DNA from: Paenibacillus algorifonticola
Lineage (GTDB): Bacteria; Bacillota; Bacilli; Paenibacillales; Paenibacillaceae
NCBI RefSeq assembly: GCF_000971975.1
Contig: NZ_LAQO01000007.1
Location: forward strand, 62,001-126,000
DNA length: 64,000 bases
Direction: 5' to 3'
Under the pieces are notes generated by a model. The model saw only the letters and a list, made by a program, of their open reading frames with translations. It ran no database searches and was not told the origin of the DNA. This document shows, piece after piece, positions 35,550-45,419 of the stretch. Numbering within the stretch: position 1 is the first letter of the stretch; each line of letters starts with the position of its first letter. Made by a program: the position numbers and the translations under genes.

Positions 35550-36363
35550 ACAAAATTTGATCGACAAGCTCAGCGTCGAGCAAATCAAAATCGAGCTGAT
35601 GCGCACCGCCTTCGGCCGCCAATCTACTTTTTTATCGCGCTTCGATCCGCGGATTCTCATTATCTGGTATTCTTTTTTCGCTATAGCGCCCTGGTTCATT
35701 CATAACAAAATCATATTGCTGGGCCTGCTCGTGCCGATTATCGTGCTCACCTTATCCTCCAAGGTCAGTCCGCTCGTCCTTATCATTATGGGCGTCGGGC
35801 TCGTCAGTGAAATAAGCTACATTTTGCTCGGTTCGCTTCTGTTCGGCGGAAGTCTCGCCAGCTTCTGGCCCCTAATGACACTTACGCTGAAAATATTGCT
35901 CATTTCACTCGCCAGCATTGCTGTATTCTCCAGCATGGACCCCGAGAAGCTGAGCGACGCGCTGCTCAGCCTGGGCATGCCGGCGCAGTTCAGCTTCGGC
36001 GTATCCTATGGCTACCGAATGCTGCCGATTCTGATCGAGGAATATCACAACATTATTCATTCCTTCCGCCTCCGCGGACGCTCGCCGCAGCGAAAAGGGA
36101 TTTTCGGCTGGCGCTCCCTCGTCTACTTGGCGGCGATTAGCGTCCGGGCCTTTTATCCCCTGATACTGAATACGGCGAAGCGCACCCGCACAACGGTTGA
36201 AGCGCTGGAGGTGCGCGGCTTTACTTATTCTCTAGTCAGCCCTGATGCTAAGAAGCTGAAGCTCGCCTATTTGCGCATTCGTCCGCTGGACTTTGTATTT
36301 CTCGGCTGCTCCCTCTGCTATATGATTGCACTAGCGGTAGCAGGGCAGCATTTTTCTTTATAA
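35536..36363 (+). CDS. ECF transporter transmembrane (T) component
   Basis: A 275-aa membrane protein with about five or six helices. The EcfT coupling motifs are visible: SFGVSYGYRMLPILIEEYHN, FRLRGRSPQ and VEALEVRGF, where the ARG-type motifs contact the ATPase. The start is GTG at 35536, with AGAGGAGG 9 nt upstream, overlapping the ATPase gene by 14 bases. It links the S and A subunits. Confidence 0.85.
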   Translation: MEAIKQNLIDKLSVEQIKIELMRTAFGRQSTFLSRFDPRILIIWYSFFAIAPWFIHNKIILLGLLVPIIVLTLSSKVSPLVLIIMGVGLVSEISYILLGSLLFGGSLASFWPLMTLTLKILLISLASIAVFSSMDPEKLSDALLSLGMPAQFSFGVSYGYRMLPILIEEYHNIIHSFRLRGRSPQRKGIFGWRSLVYLAAISVRAFYPLILNTAKRTRTTVEALEVRGFTYSLVSPDAKKLKLAYLRIRPLDFVFLGCSLCYMIALAVAGQHFSL

Positions 36364-36394
36364 TATCGACTATTGAAATGGAGACCTCAGCTAT

Positions 36395-37153
36395 ATGATG
36401 AATCTTGATTTGCACACCCACGGCAAGCTATCGAAAAAAACACATTTTTCGCTCGACTATTTCGCCGCGATGACGGCTGAAGCGATTGAAAATGGTCTAA
36501 ACGCCATTGCGTTGACCGAGCATTTTAACACGCTGAATTATACGGATATGCTGGACCAGCTTGACGCAGCCTTCGCCTATCAGGACGATTATTATGACGT
36601 GGATGGCTTGAAGGTGTTCACGGGGATGGAGGTAGATGTCGCGGAGCGCGGGCATATTTTAATTATCGGGAATCGCTTGTACCTGCGCGATTTGCGCCAG
36701 CAATTGGAGCCTTATTCGGAAAAAGGAAGCTTTATCCCATTTTCCGAGCTGATGGATCGTACGGAGGATGCTCCCGTGCTGCGGATTGGCGCACATCCGA
36801 TGCGGGAAAGCAACCCTCTGACGCAGTATGCGGCTGAGCAGCTCCTGCGCCTTCATGCCTTAGACATTAATGCGAAGGATTTGTATCAATATGGCCCCGG
36901 CATGGCCGATCAGGTTCGCCAGCTTGCCGCTGAAATCGGCTTGCCCGCCTGCGCAGGCAGCGACTCCCATCAGCCGCTCCAGTTCGGCAGCGTATGGAAT
37001 GTGCTGGAGCGGGAATGCCGCACCGCCGCCGAGCTGCGCGAAGAGCTGCAAAGCGGGCGCTACTCCGCGGAAATCTCCCCTTGCCTCAGCGTCAAGGTGA
37101 AAGCTGCACAGATGATGAAGGAGCTTTTGAAGAAAACGATGACAGTGGAATAA
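36395..37153 (+). CDS. PHP-domain phosphoesterase (histidinol-phosphatase-like)
   Basis: A 252-aa metal-dependent hydrolase. PHP motifs appear in order: LDLHTHGKLSKK, IALTEHFNT, VFTGMEVDVAERGHIL, IGAHPMRESN and CAGSDSHQP. It closes the ECF operon, so it may act on a phosphorylated form of the imported compound, which would fit an RpiR (SIS) regulator. A direct histidine-pathway role is unlikely because no his genes are nearby. Confidence 0.82.
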   Translation: MMNLDLHTHGKLSKKTHFSLDYFAAMTAEAIENGLNAIALTEHFNTLNYTDMLDQLDAAFAYQDDYYDVDGLKVFTGMEVDVAERGHILIIGNRLYLRDLRQQLEPYSEKGSFIPFSELMDRTEDAPVLRIGAHPMRESNPLTQYAAEQLLRLHALDINAKDLYQYGPGMADQVRQLAAEIGLPACAGSDSHQPLQFGSVWNVLERECRTAAELREELQSGRYSAEISPCLSVKVKAAQMMKELLKKTMTVE

Positions 37154-37171
37154 GTAGAGGATGTCATTTGG

Positions 37172-37223
37172 AAATAGGCTGCTTCCGCGTTGATGATAAG
37201 ACGCGGAAACAGCCTATTTTTTC
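37172..37223 (+). terminator. Terminator of the ECF/PHP operon
   Basis: AATAGGCTG...CAGCCTATT and the inner TTCCGCGT...ACGCGGAA form a long two-part stem followed by TTTTTT. Confidence 0.85.
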
Positions 37224-37242
37224 AATCTAAATGAAGGCTCTC

Positions 37243-38092
37243 TTAGTAACCCAAATTAGGAATCGATCGAGAAGCAAAGCTTACCTTATCAACCTTCCAA
37301 ACCCCATCGGTATATACAAAATGGGATATTCGGTCCGTCACGTAAGTGTCCTCTCCAGTCATTCCATTGCCTAGCAGAAGGGATTGCATAACACTAGCCT
37401 TCGGCTTGCTTGTATAGTAAACCGCTGCTATCGGAGCTTCAAACTGCCCAGTATCCTGCAATCCTTTATTTTTGATAATCGATTGAATGAGACTATTCGT
37501 AAAATAAGGCTTGAAATGCGTATTGATATTTTTGATGGAAGAGATAGTATCTACTTCGTTTAATTTGTCGGATAGAAGCTTCAAGCTTGCAACAGTAAGC
37601 TTCTGAGAGGACGGAATTTCGAAGGCTGGCTGCTCCATACTCACTTTGACCCGCTTGTCATTGAGTGTAATGGTCGCTTGCTTGGACAAATGATCCCATG
37701 TGATGCTCGCTCCCAGCGATTGGCTGATAAACCGCAGCGGAACATAGGTCGAGCCTTCGATAATCTGCGCTGGGGAATCGAGATCCATATATTCATTCTG
37801 TTCGATACTCGGATCAAGCGATGGACTGAAAGCTACCGCTCTTTTAAAGTTGACGGGCAGCACGATTCTGGAATCCCCTTTTTTTGAACCATACTGATTT
37901 GCTCCCGTTCGACCAGTTCATTGCCACTCCCAAGTTTTGAAATACGACACGCAAAGGAACGAGCACCCGATTGTTCAACAATTGACCGCTAGTAACCGCC
38001 ACCTCTTGCACGGCAGCAGAACTCGAAGCAGGCAATGAAGGTAAAATTAGTAGTGCAGTTGCCAGTAGTGTTAATGTCAGCTTTTTAAACAT
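37243..38092 (-). pseudogene. Stalk-domain (copper amine oxidase N-terminal-like) secreted protein, frameshifted
   Basis: A signal peptide (MFKKLTLTLLATALLILPSL) is followed by two stalk units: VLVPLRVVFQNLGVAMNW and STYVPLRFISQSLGASITW. The C-terminal half (about 140 residues) is unrecognised. The frame breaks at a run of seven A then GGGG near 37877-37887; removing one A gives VWFKKGDSRIVLPVNF, the usual sequence. This may be a recent mutation, a sequencing error, or slippage at the A-run. ATG 38092 with GGAGG is the start. Confidence 0.75.
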
Positions 38093-38261
38093 CACAACCT
38101 CCTGGTTTCAAAATTTTTCGATTTATGTACTCTGTATGGAATACCCAGTTGTATAGGAATAAACGGAAAATAGATAATTAATGTTTCGATTTAGGTGGTC
38201 TGTGGGGAGTACGAATTTGCTGATTCGTGACTCCCGATCAAATGAGTTAACCATAATGGAC

Positions 38262-38360
38262 GTTTCAATCCACGCACTCCATACGGAGTGCGACTTGACG
38301 GAATTTCGTAGCATCTACAATACACTCGTTTCAATCCGCGCACTCCATACGGAGTACGAC
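38262..38360 (-). CRISPR. Two-repeat mini-array beside cas7
   Basis: The first repeat (38262-38294) is identical to the main array. A 33-base unique spacer follows. The second repeat (38328-38360) has two changes, one in the stem. The right flank starts AGCATAAGTAATTGATCCCA and continues CACGGCATCAA, matching the core of the main leader palindrome with its arms decayed. It occupies the place downstream of cas7 where cas4-cas1-cas2 would be expected. Confidence 0.9.
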
Positions 38361-38467
38361 AGCATAAGTAATTGATCCCATCACGGCATCAACCATCCCA
38401 TTTTCCAATAAATATAATACCAATAAAATCCATAAAAAACCTTTTATTACTCAATCTTGATAAGTCC

Positions 38468-39334
38468 CTATAGTCCTTCATACTCGCGGACTTCCAGCCT
38501 TTCAAGCGGCTGAATGCCCCATGTGTAATCGGCTATTGATGCCGCTTCCGCTACCCCTTCTTTCAAACCAATCTGTAAGGAGCGATGCACCTTCGCCGAG
38601 GAATATTGCCCCAACTTAGACTGATGCTCCCACCAGTAAAGTTGATGAACCTCCATGCTGCCGTCTGGGCGCGCAGAGGAAGTATCATTTTCAAAAAGAG
38701 AAATAAGAGCTTGCTTAATCTTCTCCGCATCGTCCCTCGTAAAGCCCGTTTTCTCCGCCAATTGCGTATTAATGCTGCCATAGAACACATATACGCCAAA
38801 ATCGACTCTATGCTTCATTCCCATCGTGTCCGAGCTTTTCTTGCTCGGGTCCTTCTGTGTGACCGCATTGACACTCTTTGTAATTTGCATGCTAGAAATC
38901 GAAATGGGATCAACACTAACTGCTGTATGAATGGATACTGGCCCGCGAATACCAACAGATACATCCGTTCCGCTAAAAGCAAATACCTGTCCAAAGCTCC
39001 GAACATCAATCCATGCATTGCAAGCTGCCTGTGCATAAAGCTCATTATTTTGTTTTTTTCCCTTAGCATATTCTTGAATGTCCGCATTCGCATCTACCCG
39101 ATCCTTGATACTGCGATAACCGTCATCGCGACGCTCATCAGACTGAACAAGAATGGATTCACCCATGTCTTGCAGTCTGTTACGGATTTTGCGTTTCAGG
39201 CACACATCGGAAATCTCGCCTTTGCCTTCATAATTTTGTCTCGGGCGATTGCCGTTCAGCGGATCACCGTTTGGGTTGGCATTGCGAACAGATAAAACAA
39301 CGGCAAAATCAATTTTATGATCAAGTATGCTCAT
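38468..39334 (-). CDS. cas7: Type I-C Cascade backbone Cas7 (Csd2)
   Basis: A 288-aa crRNA-binding backbone protein. The start reads DFAVVLSVRNANPNGDPLNG, the hallmark of Csd2, and GMKHRVDFGVYVFYGSIN and TRDDAEKIKQAL follow. Several copies coat the crRNA in the I-C effector. It is the last cas gene of the operon; cas4, cas1 and cas2 do not follow. It has AAAAGGGAG upstream of the ATG and lies 19 bases after cas8c. Confidence 0.95.
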   Translation of the reverse strand: MSILDHKIDFAVVLSVRNANPNGDPLNGNRPRQNYEGKGEISDVCLKRKIRNRLQDMGESILVQSDERRDDGYRSIKDRVDANADIQEYAKGKKQNNELYAQAACNAWIDVRSFGQVFAFSGTDVSVGIRGPVSIHTAVSVDPISISSMQITKSVNAVTQKDPSKKSSDTMGMKHRVDFGVYVFYGSINTQLAEKTGFTRDDAEKIKQALISLFENDTSSARPDGSMEVHQLYWWEHQSKLGQYSSAKVHRSLQIGLKEGVAEAASIADYTWGIQPLERLEVREYEGL

Positions 39335-39353
39335 TTAAATTTCTCCCTTTTGG

Positions 39354-41318
39354 TTAGTTTTCATTGTCATTCTCGTATTCTTCATCGTTCGACTGCTCGC
39401 CATCCTGTCCTTGTCCGGCGCCGTCGCTTTTGCTTTTCTTACTTGTATATAAATCATGGCGTTGACTGTAAAAACCTAGCAAATACAAGCCGCTAAGCGG
39501 AACATTTGTATACTGCTCTGGCTTCATCTTTGAACTAACTTCATCAAACAGACGATGAAAACGGTAGGAATTACCTCCCATTTTCTCGAAGTACGGTTGT
39601 ATACTTGATTGAATAATTTTCCATGTCCGTTCAGGACGTTGGGAAAAAGCGTTCATGTAGCGAATTGCATTTGTAGCTCGCTTGCTCTCCTTACCAGATG
39701 CCTTCCTCTCTCGTTCAAGCTCTGAATTTTCCAGAACATCAGCAATTGCAAGCAATCTCCCAAACAAATAGCTCCGATCGTCGAAATCTTTATTCAGGCT
39801 CACTTGGAAGCCCTCCTTCTGATAGGTTTTATTGACTAGCGCACAGGCAATACTGAAAGTCTTTTCCCACTCCCACATATCCATCCCAATAGGATTTGAT
39901 GCACGGCTAATAGCGCTGCGAACAATATCTAACGGGATAGGACGCTCATCAACGATGCAAGGGAGCATACGCTCCAGCAACCCTTTTACCACTTTTTCTT
40001 TCGCATTTGGTCCGTATACTGCAAAAGCAATATCCCGCGTAGCCGGCGCTCCTGTAAAAGCAATATATTTCTTTTGCTCCTCGTCCAATTTATATTGATG
40101 CTGCCAGAAGCAAGATTCATGCCATCGCTGTAATTTGTCCATAAACAGTTCCCGGTTCATATCCCGGTAATATACAATCGAAAGTCGCCCTGGCGTTGCT
40201 GCATCCAAAATCATAATAACAACATTAGATTTATGTTCATTATTATAACGGTAACCGCTCAATGCCTTTCGCACCTCATTAGCGTACTCCTTATGAGCTG
40301 CATTTCCGACACGTCGTTTTGCTTTGGCCTTTTTCAAATGGGGAAACAAATCCCCGCCTGGATCAGGAACATCAAGCCTATCAACTCCCCAGACGAGGAA
40401 CACTTTTCCATCCAAATAATAGGCCTGCCGATCGATTAGCCATTTCAATGCGTTATGCGCTTTCTGCGAAACCGCATAGCTAACAGACGCCGCATCGCGA
40501 CTTGTTCGGAATCGTCCTCGAAACGTAAAACCGCTTGTATCGTTTGCTGAAATCAGCTTCGTTTTATCCCCTGAATTTCTAATTTTTGATGCGTGCTTAT
40601 CCGCATAAGGAAGCCGCCCACCTGTCACATAGCACAAATCAGTCTCCGTCAACTGCATGTCATAAAACTGAATAAAAGACTGCTGAACCTCTCGGTCTCG
40701 CCATACCCTTGACTCGGTATCCTCTGGAATTTCCACTGCAAATCGTACAAAAGCTGAACTTTGCTCCGAGACAATGACTTTGAAAATCTCCGGTTTCTCC
40801 TTGCTCTCTATTCCCTCTTCAGAGATCCATTTATCTAGTAGTTTTCCCTGAGTATCGGTACATAGCACCCCTTCTTCAATTAAATCCTCAATCAGCGTGC
40901 CCTTCTTCAAATATTGATAGATACTCTCTACCTTTTGATGAGCAAAAGGCGATTTGCACCATGTACGCAACTGCTCCATATAGTCTGCATAAGGTGTACC
41001 CTTTACCTCACCGACATATCGTGTATAATCACCAGCGACATACATAAGTTTATCGAATAGCGGATATGGAACGGGTGCACTTGTCCGGCTAGCAGCTGCC
41101 TCTGTACAAGGAATTATCGTGCTTGAATCTTCCTTTTGAATCGTTACAGCCCTTTTAAACTCACCTTTTCCATTCAAAATAACTTCAATATGTGCACTCT
41201 GTGTCGTATGTGAAATCGGTATAAGCGAGTATTCGCGGCCATTCTTTTTCATCTCAATTTTTCCGATATAATCTGTATGATTGTCATATGTCTTGCTCAA
41301 ATTTGCGAGCCAACTCAT
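39354..41318 (-). CDS. cas8c: Type I-C large subunit Cas8c (Csd1)
   Basis: A 654-aa Csd1-family protein that recognises the PAM and recruits Cas3. The start [14 protein letters not shown] and the motifs [23 protein letters not shown] and [13 protein letters not shown] match Csd1. The C-terminal part, rich in Asp, Glu and Gly (residues 630-654), is poorly conserved. The ATG overlaps the cas5 stop as ATGA (41315-41318), and the ORF is undamaged, so the effector looks intact. The 3' end of I-C cas8c genes often encodes a separate Cas11c from an internal start; I could not identify one with confidence. Confidence 0.95.
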   Translation of the reverse strand: MSWLANLSKTYDNHTDYIGKIEMKKNGREYSLIPISHTTQSAHIEVILNGKGEFKRAVTIQKEDSSTIIPCTEAAASRTSAPVPYPLFDKLMYVAGDYTRYVGEVKGTPYADYMEQLRTWCKSPFAHQKVESIYQYLKKGTLIEDLIEEGVLCTDTQGKLLDKWISEEGIESKEKPEIFKVIVSEQSSAFVRFAVEIPEDTESRVWRDREVQQSFIQFYDMQLTETDLCYVTGGRLPYADKHASKIRNSGDKTKLISANDTSGFTFRGRFRTSRDAASVSYAVSQKAHNALKWLIDRQAYYLDGKVFLVWGVDRLDVPDPGGDLFPHLKKAKAKRRVGNAAHKEYANEVRKALSGYRYNNEHKSNVVIMILDAATPGRLSIVYYRDMNRELFMDKLQRWHESCFWQHQYKLDEEQKKYIAFTGAPATRDIAFAVYGPNAKEKVVKGLLERMLPCIVDERPIPLDIVRSAISRASNPIGMDMWEWEKTFSIACALVNKTYQKEGFQVSLNKDFDDRSYLFGRLLAIADVLENSELERERKASGKESKRATNAIRYMNAFSQRPERTWKIIQSSIQPYFEKMGGNSYRFHRLFDEVSSKMKPEQYTNVPLSGLYLLGFYSQRHDLYTSKKSKSDGAGQGQDGEQSNDEEYENDNEN

Positions 41319-42037
41319 GCTCTATCCTCCTCTGCAAATAGTTGCCCATGCAGCAAATCCACAGGCTCCATATTTTCAGGACCGAATGCTTTTACAACGC
41401 CTTCTCCGGTTTTACGTGTCAGCAAGCATTCCTCTGGACGAATGAAAGTGATGATACCATGCTGCATCTTCACTTCCCATAACCGAGTCTCTCTATCAGG
41501 TTTTCCTGTTTCATCAGGGTAACTGATGCCATGTACCATATGTCCGAAGTCCAATTCCTGCTCCTCGTCATAAAAGCCTGTCCCTTCATTAAAGGTACAA
41601 GGCTCCACATAGCCCTGGCATTCACGCGTCCCGAGAAAAATATCCCTGCGTCCCCCTGCTCGAACCGACCGTTTGGCAATATTGTGATGCTTATTTTCGT
41701 TACGGTCATAAACGAGATCATCCCTATAATGGTTAAATTCAAAATGAGCACGAATCTGATATTTCACATTCTTCAAGTAGGTATAATAGGCAAGCGTATT
41801 CCCGCCATTGTATTCTATGGGGCGTATTCCCTTGGACTCCGTCTGAATCACGTTCATGATTCGAACCTCGTCGATATACCAAATCAACGTCGGCTTCCAG
41901 TATATAGATTCAACAATTCCTTTCAGGGCCTGATAAGTGGGAACCTGATAACTAAACTTTTCTCCTCCAATTTTCGTTAGAGGATCTGTAAACAGCGCAT
42001 AGTTTCCATATACTTCGAACTCTATTTGATTTCGCAT
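41315..42037 (-). CDS. cas5: Type I-C crRNA endonuclease Cas5 (Cas5d)
   Basis: A 240-aa RAMP protein which in I-C systems replaces Cas6 and cuts the repeat to mature cr[23 protein letters not shown] is the typical Cas5d N-terminus. The expected catalytic Lys-His pair can be seen in [12 protein letters not shown], followed by the glycine-rich [27 protein letters not shown] precedes the ATG. It starts the cas5-cas8c-cas7 operon and is separated from cas3 by 714 bases. Confidence 0.95.
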   Translation of the reverse strand: MRNQIEFEVYGNYALFTDPLTKIGGEKFSYQVPTYQALKGIVESIYWKPTLIWYIDEVRIMNVIQTESKGIRPIEYNGGNTLAYYTYLKNVKYQIRAHFEFNHYRDDLVYDRNENKHHNIAKRSVRAGGRRDIFLGTRECQGYVEPCTFNEGTGFYDEEQELDFGHMVHGISYPDETGKPDRETRLWEVKMQHGIITFIRPEECLLTRKTGEGVVKAFGPENMEPVDLLHGQLFAEEDRA

Positions 42038-42224
42038 TACCCTTCCTCCTTACCCTTCTTTAAAAAATGTGTACTCAGTATGTTGAAAAACTCGCTGTAT
42101 GAAAGATTAATCTTACAACGCTCTTAATTTTCATACAGCTATAATTGTATTGTTGTTTATAGTTATCTTATTTAACTACTATTTTAAAAATTAATTGCCT
42201 GAGAAACACTCTCCAAAAACTCAA

Positions 42225-42398
42225 TTAATGCCGAGTTTGCTCCCCATGTGCTTGCAAGTAAACATCTCGCCATGTTCTGATCTCGCTAATGCTGTAACCC
42301 TTAGCAAAACAATAGCCAAAAAGTTCTTTTTCATCAAAATAAGCAGTTTCTATAACAGCTATCAATTTCTCTTGAAAATCTCTTGCATCAAATTTCAT
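42225..42398 (-). CDS. 57-residue protein between cas3 and cas5, unknown
   Basis: A small frame begins MKFDARDFQEKLIAVIETAY and ends WRDVYLQAHGEQTRH, with GAAGGTGAAG 8 nt upstream of the ATG. The composition is balanced and charged, suggesting a real folded small protein, mainly helical (IAVIETAYFDEKELFGY, SISEIRTWRDVYLQ). No family is recognised. It lies on the cas strand. In I-C operons cas3 usually leads directly to cas5, so this gene is an insertion in the canonical order. It could be a regulator, an anti-CRISPR or a toxin/antitoxin part; there is no direct evidence for any of these. Confidence 0.5.
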   Translation of the reverse strand: MKFDARDFQEKLIAVIETAYFDEKELFGYCFAKGYSISEIRTWRDVYLQAHGEQTRH

Positions 42399-42645
42399 TT
42401 TCACACTTCACCTTCTAATAAGAATGTATAAATGGTTACTCGTATGATAATATAAGATCCAATAAATTACAAGAGTCTTCAAGTAAAAATTATTTGCTTT
42501 AAAACTTTTGATCCCCCCAGTAGATTTCAGGAAACAGTCCTATTAGAATCTGATTTATGGAAGACCATTGTTTATCCTAGTCATCCATTTACACCAGTCC
42601 CTTATTTATAGCTAGTCAAACCGTATGGTTTAGAATGATTAAATA

Positions 42646-42729
42646 TGATACAATCCTTATTGTCACTGCAAAGTGTGGATTGAAAGTAATAGGAATGGAT
42701 TGAATAACCCGCCCACAGGTGGGTTTTTC
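42646..42729 (+). ncRNA. Candidate short RNA with crRNA-handle-like motifs
   Basis: The plus strand has an extended -10 TGATACAAT (42646-42654), then about 70 bases to a GC-rich hairpin, AACCCGCC...GGTGGGTT, with a T-run (42706-42729). Within it TGGATTGAA occurs twice, at 42676-42684 and 42696-42704; this is the core of the crRNA 5' handle of the local repeat. The -35 is poor. This is an inference from sequence only, and it is convergent with cas3. Confidence 0.35.
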
Positions 42730-42751
42730 TCTATTAGCCAAACATCGGATC

Positions 42752-45208
42752 TTATACGTTCTCACCATCAAGCTCAACTCCAAAAATTTTTGAATATGCC
42801 CTCTCCGTCAATGCAAGTATTTCCCCATTTAACAAAGGAGAAATATCCCCTTGCTTGTCTAATGTCTCAAGCACTTCCATTTGAATATTTACGACATATG
42901 GTTGGAGTTTACGTAGTAAATCTCCAAGTTTTCCTGCCTGAAGATCACCATTAAGATCCTTAATCAGCTTTTTGCCTTCGCCATATGGGACAAGTACTGC
43001 CCTCCCCGAATTACTTATCGCCTCGAAATGCTGTTCTGCCGTTCCCAGGGCCGCATAGTTAATTAGTTCAGATATTTCATCTGATTTATCAAAATATCCT
43101 TCAGCGTACTCCAAATTACTATCTAGTAAATCAAACATCTGTTTATTTCCACCCAATTTCTCAATACGGTAATTCATATCTTCTTCAAAATGAGCGTAGT
43201 AGTATTTAAAATAAGCTTGCATTGCCGCCTTGGATAACAGTTCTCCACCATAGAGCTTTGGATCTTCTTTCATATCATCCAATACACGCTGCGTCTGCTT
43301 AGCACCTATTCCAATTTCTTTCAATTTTTTAAGCGATTCATCTGCCGATTTAATAATATAAACTTGCCTAATCGCTACCTCACCATGACGATTGCATCTT
43401 CCCGCCGCTTGTGCGATAGAATCAAGCCCTGCAAGAGAACGAACAACACACTGAAAGCTGATATTAACTCCTGCTTCAATCAGTTGCGTACTAATACATA
43501 TGACCCGCTCCTTTCTTTCTGGTTTAAGGTCTTCAATTAAATTATCCAATACTTCTTTTCGATGGGCCGCGCACATATTAGTACTGAGATGAAAAATCTT
43601 AGCATCACATTCACTCGATTTTTGACGTCCTTTTAGCTCTTTATAAAGCTTGCGCACCGCAGATTTTGTATTCATTATTACGAGAATATTATCAACCTTA
43701 TCCATTCTATCCAGTACAAAATCCGCCAGTTCTTTCGCCTTCCAGCCTGCTGAGGTAATGCGATCCTTTATTTCAAGCCGTTTAAAGTACTTCCCTACCT
43801 TATCCAGATTACTAATGATTTCATTTTCATTGGACAAATGTAATCGATGCTTTACTTTCTCCAACGAAGGCTGAGTTGCCGTACAAAGCAGTAAACTAGA
43901 ACGTCCGAATATATGCAAAAAATTCAGCGCCGCATTAAACAGCGAAATACATTTCACTGGAACGGATTGAACCTCGTCAAAAATAATGACGGCATTTGAT
44001 AACTGGTGTAACCTACGTACGTTACGAGTTCCCTTTGCATAAAACGTATTTAAAAACTGTACCATTGTTGTAAAAATAATCGGGCGATCCCATGTATCTT
44101 TAGCAAGCCTAATTTTCTTTTTGTGTAAGTCATAAGCTTCAGCATCAGCGACATTTTCTGGGGCATCCTCTTCTTCAATGACATTGGAATGATGCTCCAG
44201 AATCATATCGTTTTCATTTAAAATATCTCGAATTTCCTGAGCATTTTGCTCAATAATTGTCGTATAAGGCACAATGTAAATAATCCGCTGCTTATCTCTT
44301 TCCAACGCATGCTTTAATGCATATCGCAAACTTGCAAGCGTCTTTCCCCCACCCGTAGGAATGGACAATGTGTATATGCCCGACGGGCGAATCGCGAACT
44401 CATCGCATTGCAGCGACATTTCCCTCCTCAAACGATTAATTGGTTTAGCAGCATCCTTCGATTGTTCCAACTCCCCAAACTTCCTCATTAAAGCATTGTA
44501 ACTTCTATTAAAAAAAGAGTGAAAGTTTTCTGTTGGTTTCGCCTCCTCTTCTTCTTCAAATTGCCGTGAGTTGGTGCGATCCGCATCTATGAGACAACTA
44601 AATAGGTACTTAATCAGTAAGGAACAAGTAATCATAGATAGCTCATTTTTAACGATAATAGCAACAAGCCATTCTAATTCTTCTACTGCCTTGGCAAAAT
44701 AAGCATCCAGTTCCTTCTCCGAGTGCCACATGAAGAATGTAGATTTTGCCTGCTCGTAGCCCCTCTCAATAACCTCTTCCTTATTCTCATCCACTCTCTT
44801 TAGAAAAGGAGAAGTTTTATTCGAATCAATAAAGTCTCTTAACCCTTGATGATGTGAGATAATACAATTGGCAATCCATTCAGCAGCCATTTTTTCGGCA
44901 TCCTTAGCACCTTTTCGGTGGTACCTGCGATAGACTAGCCTGCCACCTGCGGTGGAATGATCAACAGAGCCTTTTCGCGGACGCTGGCTAGCGTCACCAG
45001 TTTTCTGTGCCGCAACCGCTCGCTGAATATATTCCATAAAAAGAGTGGTGTTTTTCCCAAGATCATGGAGCCAACCAGCCAAACCAGCTAGATGACGTAC
45101 ACCGATCTTCTCTCCCAATTGCTCACAACCATCCTTCACTTCTTCCAAATGCACTTTTACCGTCTGAATTTTTTCATCTTTTTTACGAATATGTGCAATA
45201 TACTCCAT
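42752..45208 (-). CDS. cas3: Type I CRISPR helicase-nuclease Cas3
   Basis: An 818-aa HD-nuclease plus SF2 helicase that degrades DNA once Cascade is bound. The HD domain shows LAGWLHDLGKN and IISHHQGLRDF. The helicase domain shows PTGGGKTLASLR, IIFDEVQSVP, ISTQLIEAGVNI and AQAAGRCNRHG. All key residues are present. The start at 45208 is preferred, with GGAGG 5 nt upstream, over ATG 45289, whose extra 27 residues lack a ribosome site. It is separated from cas5 by 714 bases, so it may form its own transcription unit. Confidence 0.95.
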   Translation of the reverse strand: MEYIAHIRKKDEKIQTVKVHLEEVKDGCEQLGEKIGVRHLAGLAGWLHDLGKNTTLFMEYIQRAVAAQKTGDASQRPRKGSVDHSTAGGRLVYRRYHRKGAKDAEKMAAEWIANCIISHHQGLRDFIDSNKTSPFLKRVDENKEEVIERGYEQAKSTFFMWHSEKELDAYFAKAVEELEWLVAIIVKNELSMITCSLLIKYLFSCLIDADRTNSRQFEEEEEAKPTENFHSFFNRSYNALMRKFGELEQSKDAAKPINRLRREMSLQCDEFAIRPSGIYTLSIPTGGGKTLASLRYALKHALERDKQRIIYIVPYTTIIEQNAQEIRDILNENDMILEHHSNVIEEEDAPENVADAEAYDLHKKKIRLAKDTWDRPIIFTTMVQFLNTFYAKGTRNVRRLHQLSNAVIIFDEVQSVPVKCISLFNAALNFLHIFGRSSLLLCTATQPSLEKVKHRLHLSNENEIISNLDKVGKYFKRLEIKDRITSAGWKAKELADFVLDRMDKVDNILVIMNTKSAVRKLYKELKGRQKSSECDAKIFHLSTNMCAAHRKEVLDNLIEDLKPERKERVICISTQLIEAGVNISFQCVVRSLAGLDSIAQAAGRCNRHGEVAIRQVYIIKSADESLKKLKEIGIGAKQTQRVLDDMKEDPKLYGGELLSKAAMQAYFKYYYAHFEEDMNYRIEKLGGNKQMFDLLDSNLEYAEGYFDKSDEISELINYAALGTAEQHFEAISNSGRAVLVPYGEGKKLIKDLNGDLQAGKLGDLLRKLQPYVVNIQMEVLETLDKQGDISPLLNGEILALTERAYSKIFGVELDGENV

Positions 45209-45349
45209 AGCGCCTCCTGAACTATATTCGAATACCCATTCATCACCCAAAACGGGGTACAAAGTCATAGAACATACATTCGACAACATCCAACATATTC
45301 CTTCGTTTCCAGATAAAATTCACAATAAATAGATTGTTTTGTCGTATAA

Positions 45350-45385
45350 AACACAAAAAAAACCACCCCTTGAAGAGGAGTGGTC
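45350..45385 (-). terminator. Terminator of the DUF6933-like gene
   Basis: On the minus strand GACCACTCCTC pairs with GGGGTGGT around TTCAA, followed by eight T residues. It separates the upstream gene from cas3. Confidence 0.85.
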
Positions 45386-45419
45386 TACCACACTAAAAAA
45401 ATAAAACTAGACTAGCCAA

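Noticed and set aside
42195..42431. A 78-codon plus-strand frame between cas5 and cas3
   Set aside because: It is the shadow of the better supported 57-codon minus-strand gene and lacks a ribosome site.
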